Source: Aegilops tauschii subsp. strangulata
Taxonomy: Eukaryota > Streptophyta > Magnoliopsida > Poales > Poaceae
DNA length: 64,000 nucleotides
Assembly: GCF_002575655.3 (NCBI RefSeq)
Contig: NC_053037.3
Location: 206,958,243 to 207,022,242, forward strand
Reading direction: 5' to 3'
Of this stretch, positions 12,183-23,091 are shown piece after piece. The notes below the pieces were generated by a model. It was not told the DNA's origin and searched no databases. It saw only the letters and a list, made by a program, of their open reading frames with translations. Each line of letters begins with the position of its first letter. The first letter of the stretch is position 1. A program made the translations under genes and the position numbers.

Positions 12183-12608
12183 CCCATTCCACCAAAATAT
12201 TGTTTAAGGTCTTCATAGATTTTCGTACTCCCTGGATGAATGGAATACGAGGATTCGTGTGCTTCTGACAAGATTTTCCTCTTCAAGTCCGGTTGATTTG
12301 GTACACAAATTCGTCCACGGAATCGGAGGGTACCGAAGTTATCCTTGAAGAAATCTGGGGGCTGCCTTGCATGTTTTTGTAGCTTGGCGTCATCTGGCTG
12401 GGTCTTGCGGATTTCCATCTCAAGTGTGGGGGTAACTTCCAAAATATTAGTGAGGCCAGCATCCACGATGACCAAGTTGAGCTGAGCGATCTCCTCCTGA
12501 AGTTCGGTAGGCAATGATTTTAACATGACATTTAAGCTGACGGGCTTTCGACTGAGCGCATCGGCAACGACGTTGGCCTTGCCTGGATGGTAATTTATTC
12601 CAAGGTCA
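12179..12608 (-). pseudogene. pol: End of RNase H and start of integrase
   Basis: This frame begins with the Gypsy landmark GINYHPGKANVVADALSRK just after a frameshift near 12608. It continues through a linker to KILSEAHESSYSIHPGSTK, the His-containing zinc-binding start of integrase, and ends at YFGGMG with a stop. The expected next residues continue in another frame at 12182, so one base has been lost or gained there. Confidence 0.85.
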
Positions 12609-14024
12609 TAATACCAACTCTAACCATCTTCGCTGACGGAGATTTAAATCTGGCTGAGTGAAGATGTACTTGAGGCTTTTGTGGTCGGTAAAAATGTGGC
12701 ACCTTTTTCCAATGAGATAGTGTCTCCAAATTTTTAATGCATGAACCACTGCAGCCAATTCCAAATCATGAGTAGGATAATTTCCCTCATGTGGTCGTAG
12801 TTGTCGTGATGCATAGGCTACTACCTTGCCGTCTTGCATCAATACACAACCAATACCTTGTCTGGAGGCATCGCAGTACACGTCGAAGCTGCGATAAATG
12901 TCTGGAAGAGTCAATACGGGTGCGGTTGTCAGACGCGTCTTTAGCTCATAAAAACTCTTCTCACAGTCCTTGGTCCACTCAAACTTTGTATCCTTTTTGA
13001 GCAGTTCCATCATAGGTTTAGAAATTTTGGAAAACCCTTCAATGAAACAACGATAGTATCCAGCTAATCCAAGGAAACTCCGGATCTGTGTTACAGTCGT
13101 GGGCGGTACCCAATCGAGCACATCCTTTACTTTGCTCGGGTCCACGGCTATGCCTTCGACGGATAGTACATGCCCGAGAAACCCAACTTGCTTGAGCCAA
13201 AATTCGCACTTACTGAACTTGGCGTATAGCTGATGGTTGCGGAGCCGTTGTAGCACTGCCGGGAGGTGATCCTTATGCTCTTCTTCACTCTTGGAGTAAA
13301 TGAGGATGTCGTCGATAAAGACTACCACAAATTTGTCGAGGAAGTCCATGAACACCTTGTTCATCATATGCATGAAGAAGGCAGGGGCATTGGTGAGACC
13401 AAAGGACATCACAGTATATTCATAAAGACCGTATCGTGTAGTGAGTGCGGTCTTAGGAATATCTTCCCTTTTAATCTTGAGCTGATGATACCCGGTCCAT
13501 AAATCGATTTTTGAGAATACTTTAGCCCCACTGAACTGATCGAACAGATCATCAATCCTTGGCAGTGGGTATTTATTTTTGATGGTGACCTCATTCAGCT
13601 GGCGATAATCTATGCACATACGGAGACTTCCATCCTTTTTACCCACAAAGATTGCAGGTGACCCCCACGGTGAAGAGCTGGGATGAATATAACCTTTCCG
13701 GAGTAATTCGTCAACCTGTTTCTTTAGTTCCACTAATTCTGATGAGGGCATCCGGTAATACTTCTTGTATAATGGTGCGGTTCCGGGCACAAGATCTATG
13801 GCAAATTCCAGTTCCCGATTTGGTGGCATGCCTGGCAGTTCTTCTGGAAACACATCAGGGTACTCACTGACCATAGGAATAAATTCCAATTCGACCACAG
13901 CAGTGCACACTAGTTCTGGCTTGGGTATATGCTTGCGAGCATGGAATTTGGTGAGCTGCCCATTCAGACTGGTTAAATTGACTTCTCGGGTTGCGCAGTT
14001 TATACAAACTTGATATTTGGTCAG
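12606..14024 (-). pseudogene. pol: Reverse transcriptase and RNase H
   Basis: The frame continues directly after the nonsense codon at 14025. RT motifs are in order: [65 protein letters not shown] and the catalytic [10 protein letters not shown]. RNase H follows with [38 protein letters not shown] and [12 protein letters not shown]. The frame ends at a stop after RRWLELV where a KDYD-type sequence is expected, so a frameshift sits near 12608. All RT catalytic residues look intact. Confidence 0.93.
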
Positions 14025-15431
14025 CTAATTCATTCCCAATATAATATCCAACTGTTCAGACTCAATGATTATCAGAGATGTTGGAAAGTGGACCCCGTTG
14101 ATATTGATCTCCAGATCACGGCAGACTAGATTGCTCTTGATTATAGATCCCGGGGTTTGTACCAGCATATTTTTGCCCAAAATTGTGCAAGGAAAATTGT
14201 TTTGGGCGGCAAAACTCCGAGAAATAAAAGAATGGGAAGCCCCAGAGTCAAATAAAATTACTGCAGGTATGTCATTAACAGAAAACATACCAATGACGAC
14301 TTCTGTCTTCTCTTGGGATTCATCGGCGGAGATATGATTCACGTGCCCAGTGAAGTTTTGCTGGGTTGGCCCTAACTCCATAAAGTTGACTTGTGGCCTG
14401 CTCAGCGCATTCACCTTGTGGTTCTTGGGGCACTGTTTGGCATAATGTCCGGGCTGCCCGCAAGTGAAACAAGAATTATTGCGCTGCCGCTCCTCATGCA
14501 TTGGATTGGCCACAACATTCTTGACTTGAGTGGTGGTCTTGTTAACATTCTGCTGCCAATTTGGCCGGTATTCCACCTGAGTCTGCTGCCAGGTACGAGC
14601 CTTTTGCATAGGTTTCCCATCCTTCTTTGGCTCAAACTTGCGCTTGTTGTCATTAACAGGCCTATTATCTGATATAAGCTTGTGTTCCCGTTCAGCAATG
14701 AATGCCTTGTCTACCAGAGTTTGGAAATCCATGAAATCAAACATACTGAGAGCACACCGAAGTTGCGGATTTAAACCTCCAAGAAATCTGTCCATCTTCC
14801 TTTCTTCGGTGGCTACGTCATACAGAGAGTAACGGGCCAAATGATTGAATTTTTGCAGATACTCAGCCACAGATTGATTTCCTTGGACAAGCGCGAGAAA
14901 TTCACGCTGCTTGGCCTTCATAACTCCAGTAGGGATGTGATATTTGCGGAACTTATCCTTGAATTTTTCCCAGGTGACTTCCTCATCAATCGGCCACATG
15001 GCTTTTGTATTTTCCCACCATATGGCAGCTGCGCCTTCAAGGTAATGGGTTGCAAATGGGACTTTATCATTTCCTTCAGTACGGGCGATCTCAAGCTTTT
15101 TCTCCATGGTGCGCAACCAATCGTCTGCATCCAATGGGTCAACAACCTGACTGAAATTGGGTGGATTGGTGCTCTGAAAATCTGACAGCTTTGAGTGATG
15201 ACCATTCTGATTTCCATTTTGTCCAACTATAGCTTGCACACTTCTCAATATTTCAATCAGATCATTGTTCCTTTTTTCTTCAAACATACGCAGAACTTGC
15301 TCGGTGGAGGGAGGATCAGGCGGAGGAGGTGGTGGTTGAACGTACGGCTCAGGAGAATATCCTGCCTGTCGCGCGGAACGACGAACAGGAGTTCCCTCAC
15401 GAACGTTGCTACTGCCACCTCCCCGCGTCAT
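14025..15431 (-). pseudogene. gag: Gag and aspartic protease
   Basis: I start at the ATG at 15431 (MTRGGGSSNVREG) because the 44 codons upstream look unlike gag. There is a proline-rich start, the retrotransposon gag domain (ADDWLRTMEKKLEIA ... YLEGAAAIWWENT ... FLGGLNPQLR), a CCHC knuckle CFTCGQPGHYAKQC and a protease with VILFDSGASHSFIS. Gag forms the particle and the protease matures it. The frame stops at LGMN with TAG where Gypsy elements usually have a Trp (GMDWL), so this is a TGG-to-TAG nonsense change. RT follows in the same frame. Confidence 0.92.
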
Positions 15432-15618
15432 CCTATTGAGTATTTTCCCAAGGCAACGAAATCGAGATGAGAGACATCCAAGAATAAAATTGGGGAAAAG
15501 CCAGCAACAATTCTCGAAAAAGACAAAAGAGCGAAGACAATACGGCGATTGAAGTCCCATCATAATTATACATAGACTCGTACATGAAAATTTAACAACC
15601 TGACTGGTTCAACTACTC

Positions 15619-16503
15619 TCATACATGAAGCATCATGACTCGTACAACTACATTCGTACACCATCTAGACGACTGCGAATACTCAAAGACACTACTGCTC
15701 TGCTGGTGCCAGGTGTCCTCCCCTGAAGCGGTCTCAGATTCCGAACTGACGTGGTTAATGGAAACCTCCGGGTTAAAGGTAACACGACGACGCTGCCTCG
15801 AGGGCTCTCCCTCAGGGGCAGGGGTAGGATGAAGCATCGGGGCTGCAGGAGTAGCAAGAAGTGAGACCCACTCGGCAGGAGTACTGAGAGGGTTCACGGC
15901 CGGAACGCCTGTGCTACTCAGGGGAGTAACCGGAGAAATAGGGGAGCTAGAGCTAACTGGGACATAAGGGGTAAATCCCAGTGAGGATGGAGTAGTGGTG
16001 GATCTAGTAGTGACCAAGGTAGCGGCTAAAGCAGTACGGGCACGAGTCAGCTCTCGAGCCAGCTCGTGGATCATCAGATAGCTAGCAGTGATAAAGCGAG
16101 CAAGATGGCTAGCAACACTATCAGACTCCGGGTTAACGAGAGGAAAACGGACACGACCGTTGTCGTGCAGAGATGGGTAGTAATAGAATCCTGGGTGATG
16201 CTGCATTTGAACCTCGGTATAACGAAGCTCGACAAGGACCTCAAATGCGGTAAACTGGACAGCCTGAGAAGCGGTGGAGGCGTAACCGCTCCGAGAAGTG
16301 CGAGTGTAAGAGCAAGAATCGGAACTGGTGCGCAGAGTAACCACTGCGTGATACTCATACACTGAGTCTGCTAGACGCTCCCGGTACACACGGTAGACTG
16401 GTTCGTCTCCGTGAGGGTACAGCCGACGCCACACGTTGCGGAGAAGGTGCGGTGACGTGTACGGCATCAACTGCAACTGGCACGGATACGGCACTGGAGC
16501 CAT
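15619..16503 (-). CDS. Extra ORF upstream of gag (unknown function)
   Basis: An intact frame of 294 codons lies between the primer site and gag, in the same sense. It starts with ATG at 16503, about 165 bases inside the 5' LTR. The first 150 residues look folded: an HLLRNVWRRLYP helix-like part, PVYRVYRERL, YEYHAVVTLRT, SGYASTASQAVQFTAFEVLV and HPGFYYYPSLHDNGRVRFP. The remainder is Ser/Thr/Pro-rich. It has none of the gag, protease or pol motifs. Extra ORFs at this place are known in some plant Gypsy elements. The order helix, three strands, SxxxAxxxxA helix resembles a double-stranded-RNA-binding fold, but that is my inference. Being open while gag-pol is broken is notable. Confidence 0.6.
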   Translation of the reverse strand: MAPVPYPCQLQLMPYTSPHLLRNVWRRLYPHGDEPVYRVYRERLADSVYEYHAVVTLRTSSDSCSYTRTSRSGYASTASQAVQFTAFEVLVELRYTEVQMQHHPGFYYYPSLHDNGRVRFPLVNPESDSVASHLARFITASYLMIHELARELTRARTALAATLVTTRSTTTPSSLGFTPYVPVSSSSPISPVTPLSSTGVPAVNPLSTPAEWVSLLATPAAPMLHPTPAPEGEPSRQRRRVTFNPEVSINHVSSESETASGEDTWHQQSSSVFEYSQSSRWCTNVVVRVMMLHV

Positions 16504-16654
16504 CTACACTCACAACCATTAACAGGTTAGCATAAAAATAAAAATCAAATGACTACAATGCAACAACCAGCTATAACTGCTACCGACACTCACATTTACT
16601 CGTGTCTAGCGTCCAGTTAACACGTCGTAGTCTAGCGTGGCCTACAGTCAGCGC

Positions 16655-16670
16655 TGCTCTGATACCAACC
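16655..16670 (-). promoter_or_regulatory. Primer binding site, initiator tRNA-Met type
   Basis: Beside the right LTR the minus strand reads GGTTGGTATCAGAGCAG, containing the canonical TGGTATCAGAGC site. It sets the orientation of the nested element. Confidence 0.88.
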
Positions 16671-16672
16671 GT

Positions 16673-19600
16673 TGTGGCACCCCGGCTCAGAGCGACCGGT
16701 TTACCCTGCATTGCCAGCCCAGAGATCATGTCTTCTGGCAACACACAACATATTGGTACAGAAAACAACCGTTTTATTGATGCTAGCGGAACAGAGTTCA
16801 TATTACAACAGTGGTCGAGGCCAAGCGGCACACTCGGTGCGGCGGAACAATATGTACATTATTTAGTGAACATAAAGGGGCCTCGACTCGAACAACTACG
16901 TGGCAGCGGAATAACGTCGTAGCGGAAGCTCCATATCACAGGGACACTGATGTGGACACGATCTAGACTCGAACAGCGCTCCTTTCCAACGAGACTTTCC
17001 TGAAATCTGGCATGACACGCCAGGTCAGTACATTGAATGTACTTGCAAGCTCACAACAAGCATAATCATAATGACAAACAATATCATGATATTTAACCAA
17101 TTATTAATAATGCAACATTATATGTCAACATGCTGTGATCAAGCCCGAATGTCCCTCAGGACAGCTTACCAACTGTGATCATCTCTGGACCACAAACACA
17201 CCACCATAGTGGTCTTTCTCAAGAACAACTCGTGATCCTTACGGCGATCACAACCACGACCATCATTTGGTCCCAAATACCTCGATGGCCTTTCTGCCAT
17301 CCATTGACAATGCAAAGTTCATAGCTTAGTGTGTAATTTTTATTAAACGTTGACTTATGGTGGGACCTAGTACGAGGTGTCCGTGACCGTGGACTCAGCT
17401 ATCGATAGATTATACACTCTGCTGAGGTAGCACACTGTACCCACACCACAGAACCCATGGCCTCGCATTCCCACTCGGGTGGACCAACGGCATTCCGACA
17501 AAACCCCTCCATTGCCATAGCACTCTCCCGGCCACTCCGACCAAAATCCCCAACGGGCTGGTCCTTGGTGGCCCCATGTCTACCAAAGACACCCCGACCA
17601 CCGTCGTGGTCAAAACACTCCCACTCGGGGACTCGGTACCATAATCTCATCAACGAGCACACAAGATTATGTGTGCTTACCGGGCCAGGGCAAACACGAC
17701 ATAATCTTCCCTAGATGGAGGCACCGACCAGAGGCCGTGTCAATGGACCGAATTAAGGCCTTCCCACAAGGCAAATGTGGTTGCACTGGAAAGAAACTCG
17801 ATTCAGCGGCACCATGACCCAGTCAACGGTATATTCAGGTTGATTTATAATCAGGATTAACTTTAAACTAAAAATGACCGGTGTCATAGCATGCCATGAA
17901 ATGCAAAACAACACATGCATCACATATAGATAAAAATGACCGACGTCATCCATATGCACACCAAGCATAAACGTCAACAACTCATATTACTCTACTTGCT
18001 CAAAATGACTCACAACTTTACCAAAATATTTTGCAACAAGTTTTATTAATTTCCTATGCAAGAAAGTAACTCCGATAAATTTTTCATATGCTTGACCAAA
18101 AGATATCATTATCAACAACTCTTAATTTCTTTATCACTAAGTTGGGTTCAAACATTATGTAAGACAAGTAATATGATTAAACAAGTATTTAACAGAATAT
18201 TTTCTAACAAATTTTTATCAATTTAAGAATGCAAACACAAAGCTTTAAATAATTACTAACATGCATAACAAAATTATTTCTAACATCACCTCAAATAAAT
18301 TTTAACTTGCTTTACCCACTTAAACTAGTTTCAACTATTCTGTAAATCAAGCATAACAACTGACCAATACTTAACAGAATACAAATAATTCAATAGTAAT
18401 TTAAATGCATGGGTTAATCATTTCATTTAAGTGAGAAAATCACAAATATTGAAATGGCATCATAAATATGTTGTTGTGGCTTGCCTTAGTGCAGATGAGG
18501 TCCTTTCAAAGAACACAATGCAAAAAGAATCATCTCATTTGGACTTCTGGTTAAAAAGTAAAAATTGTTTGAAGCTCTCTGGAATATAAATGAATTTGAA
18601 TAAAAAGAAACAGCTGGGGGGTGACGTCGAAGGCGTAAAGCCCAGGGGCGCCACCACTCGTACCGCTTCGCGCGTGTACTGAGTGGCTGACTAGCGGGCG
18701 CCGCTAGTCAGGTGGGGGAAGAGGGAGAGAGAAACAGAGAGGGCCGCGGCTTCGCCGGAGCTCTCGCTGGCGACGAGGGCTCCTTGGCCCAAACGAGAGG
18801 GAGGGATTGAGAAAGGGGGCGATGGCGCACCTGCCCGTACCCGTAGCGTGCCTAGGGGTGGTCGGACGGCGTCGGAAACTAGCTCGCAAGCGGAGGCAGA
18901 ACGTGGAGGTCGCCGGAGTTGAGGAAGACGGCGAGCAGAGGTCACTCCAGAGGCTCCAAGCGAGTGAGATGGCCTCACCGGAGAGAGGCGGAGGCCTTGG
19001 AGGGGTCGCCCGGGCCTGGGAGGGGCTGGAGCTACTGCGGCGACCAGAGGGGATCGCCGGCGAGCTCGAGCTCGGGGACGGCGGCCCGAGGCCTGCCCGG
19101 CCGGGCTACGGCTTCCTACTCGATCGTGGGGTGTGTGTGAGTGCTGGATGGTGCTCGAGGAGGCTGGGGTGGCTCTATTTATAGGCGAGCGGCGAGGGTG
19201 CTTCGGGCTCCACCGGTGGACACCTGTCCACGGCGCCCGGCGACGAGCGGCGTTAGTGAGAGCAGGAGAAGGCGACGGAGGTCACGCGGCCACTGTGGGC
19301 GAGCGGAGACGAGCATAGGATCAAGGGGATGGCGACGAGCACAGTGCGCTCCGCACTGTTGGGCTGGCTGGACCTTGCCCGTGCTCGCTGCGGCGAGCTC
19401 CGGCGTCGGCGAGTGCCAGGGAGGAGTTAAGGACGTCGAGACGATGATGGTGGCGGGGTTTGCCATGGTTGGCCAGGCGGGGGAAGCGAGCACGCTCGAA
19501 CAGAGCACTCGGCGTCACCCAGAGCGCGTCGACACGCATGCCTGGCATCATGGACACGCGTGGTCACCGCGCGAACTCTCTCCTCAGGCCAGCCTTTATC

Positions 19601-20207
19601 CAAAAATCATGTCTGGCATGTTGTTCGTGGTAGTTTTGAAGTTTACCACGGTTTGGTTTGGATCCAGGTGCAGTAGAGAAGATTTTACAAGCCAGGTAAG
19701 TTTCTGGTCAGTAACTTTGTGATGTTACTGTGGTCAAATGGCTCGGAGTTTGGGGCTGTGCTTTGGAGGCTAGTTATAAGTTAAATGGTAGTTGCTGTAG
19801 AAACCACCTTTTGTGTCCAGAACAGAAAAGATTTTTTGTAGCAAAAATATTCCAAAAAGTGATGATATATTTTTGCTCAGGGAGGTGCCCTAGGGTCCCT
19901 AGAATATTTGTGAATTATCTTAGAATTTTTTGAGCCATAAAAATTAGGGTTGCCTTGAATCAAACAGATCTGGCTTAGGGTTTTTGAGAGAAAATGAATA
20001 TTTTTCTTTTAAGAAAAATATTCCAAAGGTTATTTTGTGGTGGATCAGAAGTGAAGTGATGGTTTGGGAGAGAAGTGAACACTTGGGTGAAAGCCAAGTA
20101 TGCCCAAGTGTTTAAGTCCAAATGAAAAGATTCAGAAGCTCCAAGTTTCAAAAACTTTCAAATGAAATTTCAAGCAAATAAGAAAGGGCAAAAACCAGGC
20201 TATCACA
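16673..20207 (-). mobile_element. 5' LTR of the nested Tekay element
   Basis: This 3535-bp direct repeat of 7189-10967 runs from TGTGGCACCCC to ATCACA. Near 18499 it lacks a segment of roughly 150 bp that the partner retains (GATGAGGT joins directly to CCTTTCAAAG). The first 500 bases of the two copies are close to identical. Confidence 0.92.
19175..19184 (-). promoter_or_regulatory. TATA box of the nested Tekay 5' LTR
   Basis: The minus strand reads CTATAAATAG, set in GC-rich LTR sequence and also present in the other LTR (9839-9848). It is the likely core promoter for the genomic RNA. Confidence 0.55.
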
Positions 20208-23091
20208 CCCTAGGTGTCTTCGAGAACCACTCAGTAATCTAGCAATGTTTTGTGTTCCCAGTGTGATGATTCTGGGCCCCATTCTCGAAAGCATCCCGTG
20301 ATGCCATTTAGTTAGTAGGCCTTCTATTTCTGGGTTCTTAAGCCCAAGATTCACTTTACTTACCTCGTGTTGATAGTGTTGCTCGTACCTTTAGGATATT
20401 AGTAACCTTTGCATTAGTCCTCGAGGTCCGTGGTATTTCCTTCTTCCAAATACTATGAACCACTTATGGTAGAAGTTTGTTGGATCAAAAGATCACAATT
20501 GGAGTGCTCTCGATGAGTTCCCCATTCTATATTGTGACTCTACCAATCCTACCTCTCTACATGGGTTATCCGGAAGAAATATGTTGAAGTTGTTCGGCAT
20601 ACTGATCCATGCATCCACAACTCAGAAAAACATAGGTTCCTTAGTTGTCCCTCTTTAGTTGTCTTCTGACCTTCGTCTATCAATTGATAGTCAAGAGTAT
20701 GCGTGCATTCGTTCATCGGTGCCTATCATTATTGTGGTCCGTCAAGCCATTCTAGTTCAGAATAACTAGGAGAAACAAACTCCAGTACCTTATCCATTTC
20801 TAGGATTGGGCCAAAGTAGTTGTATTCCGCAAATCAATGCCAAACCAGCTTTTGTTCTGTTCTACCTTGGAGTATTACCCTATTTATGTCAAGAATATCA
20901 TGGGAATTGCACCATCTCTTATGATTTCTTGATGCAGTGATACTTCGCACCATCATCATTCATTTCTCGGTCCTCGTGTTGTTGTAACCGGAATGTCGAC
21001 AACTGATTGTGATGTGTGAAATAATACTCCGAGCAGCTCGTTGCTTGGTAGTAAATGGACAATATTCTCATTCTTAGCGTGTTGGTTATTAAATCATCAT
21101 CCTAAGATTGATCGTGCTACCTAGTCCTTATTTCTGGTGCACTCTTCGATCAATGAGTTAGGATTAGTCAATCCCTTGCTTATTTGATCATATCGTCTTG
21201 CTCTGAAAAGCAAGATTGTTCTCGAGCTTAGTAACATATCGGTCGTTCGTGATTTTCCCATTATCTTCTCGGAAGTATCACCAGGTTGTCCCCTGACTGT
21301 TATGTTGAGCTCGTGATCAAGTTGGTTTCTTGAAACCTACCCTTCTCCAAGAATCGGTGTTGGATACCCCTGAGCTAGTTGGTCAAGCTAAACAACAACA
21401 ACTTGGAGAGCTGGAAGATAAGAGCTTGTCTAACTTAGTTCATTTCCAAAGGGATATCTTGTGTTTGTGTGTTTGTTGTAGAAAGATGATTTCTCCATCG
21501 ATTGGTCCTCGTGATCAGTTGTTGGATCTATTGCCTTGTCAAAACTTTGACTTGAGTATGGGCTATCGTCAAGTCAAATCAGAACCAACGATGTTCGTAA
21601 TGTTGTCTTACTCGTGGTTGATCCCATGAGCATACACCATTACATCTTTTGGTCTGACCAATGCTATCACCGTGTTCACATGATGGTGGAAGTCCAGTGA
21701 TATGGAATTCCGATGAGTTGCTGTTGAGCCCATCAGCAGCATTTTGTCTCCTCCATGATTCATGTTGAACATTGAGCTAGTGTTGGAAACTTTGTAAACA
21801 TTGCCTTCGTGTTCCGCTCATGAGGTATATGTTTGGGTGAAAGAAGTGACTTTCTCCAAGTTCACGTGCATTAGGTGTAAGTTGCCTCCATGAATTTGAG
21901 AAAGGTTTGTTTTGTTTCCCCTGGAATCATCCCAAATCAGTCATGCATACGCGCGAAGTATTCTATGGTTTGGTAGATTAATTACCTCCACCCCATACGT
22001 TTCCCTAGCACACCAAGCCACTGATTGATTTGTTCAAAGAGAAGAAGATCCTGCATAAGAGCTAATCATATGACTTATGCAAGGACTTCGCTCTCCGCAA
22101 TGATGGTTCCCAACTAGGACTCGATAGTGTTTCATTGTAAGACTACTATGTGGTCATGCTTGTCTGGGACAGCGTGTTCACATGTGTTTAGCAGAACCAG
22201 CTCATGTTTTGGAGCTTACTACCATAGTCCATTCCCTAAGAATCTCGCAACGTCATCTCGTCGATTTGTGTTGCTACCTTTCTTTTTCCAGACATGTTGT
22301 CTGAAATATTCCATTACCAACCAGATCTGAATCTCAGGCAGATATGATGGTTGGATCATTCCTAGCATTTGCATTTTATTCCCAGCTTGCACCGCCATTG
22401 TGCCAATTTCCCATGGGCCTCCCTCTCAGTAATTGTTGTTCCTGATCATCTTCAAAAGTGGTCCTACCATGGGTCCCATCCATTCCTGACGATAAGCAAA
22501 AATCGTCCATTGCGTTGTCTTCAACAAGGTAGTCCACATCATCCATTCTAGTCGGAGTATGCCATTCTTTCGAACCCCCTCGAACGATCGTTTGTGATTG
22601 CCTTAGGCTGACATAAAGAGTTTCAATGATCTATGTATCAAAAGTAATTCTTTTTGCCACTTGAGGGAATAATTCTACGAGTCACCTTCCCTAAGGTGCC
22701 CCGTTGTGGAATCATGGTAGTTGACTCCTCGCTACGTCATGATCGAGCATGGAATTGTTGCCTACCTAATCGAAAATCATCATCTTCTTCTATCCATCCC
22801 TCTTGATGTATGTTTTGTGTCCCAATTCAAGATATGTTTCATTGTCTCACTCCATGAGTTGATCCTGAGTGCTCGATCTTCGAGGAGATCGTTTTTTGTA
22901 GAGTTCCCTTCTGTCGTCATCGTGTTGGGTCAAGATCTCGAAAGCAAGGATGTCAAGACCAACGTGATGCAATGGATAAACATCTTCGAGAAAGGCAGTT
23001 GGATCGAGAAGATTGTGATAGTTCGAGTCCCCTCTTCCTTTTACCCTACGCTTGAATCTCGGGACGAGATTCTTGTTTAGTGGGGGTGAGT
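20208..23091 (+). pseudogene. Outer Tekay-like element, decayed pol interior
   Basis: After the right CCCTA duplication the plus strand carries a badly decayed polyprotein. Around 21505-21680 RT is still recognisable: NFDLSMGYRQVK corresponds to the usual DLRSGYHQIK, and AYTITSFGLTNA to the usual [12 protein letters not shown], with stops between them. The aspartate pair of the catalytic box is not visible. The 3' end retains LESRDEIL, like the end of the nested element's pol. No gag, integrase core or chromodomain could be read with confidence. Confidence 0.65.
23053..23091 (+). promoter_or_regulatory. Terminal palindrome and polypurine tract
   Basis: GAATCTCGGGACGAGATTC is followed by AGTGGGGGTGAG just before the 3' LTR. 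The purine run is the likely primer for plus-strand DNA. The palindrome matches that of the nested element at 10990-11010. Confidence 0.7.

Larger units (their letters stand above)
7189..20207 (-). mobile_element. Nested Tekay-clade chromovirus LTR retrotransposon
   Basis: A 13.0-kb element bounded by TGTGGCACCCC and ATCACA, with the duplication CCCTA at 7184-7188 and 20208-20212. It lies on the minus strand: primer site beside the right LTR, polypurine tract beside the left. Order from its 5' end: extra ORF, gag with CCHC knuckle, protease, RT, RNase H, integrase, chromodomain. The C-terminal chromodomain, methionine primer site and LTRs above 3.5 kb place it in Tekay/Del. A nonsense codon and at least three frameshifts make the polyprotein non-functional as read. 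Confidence 0.93.
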
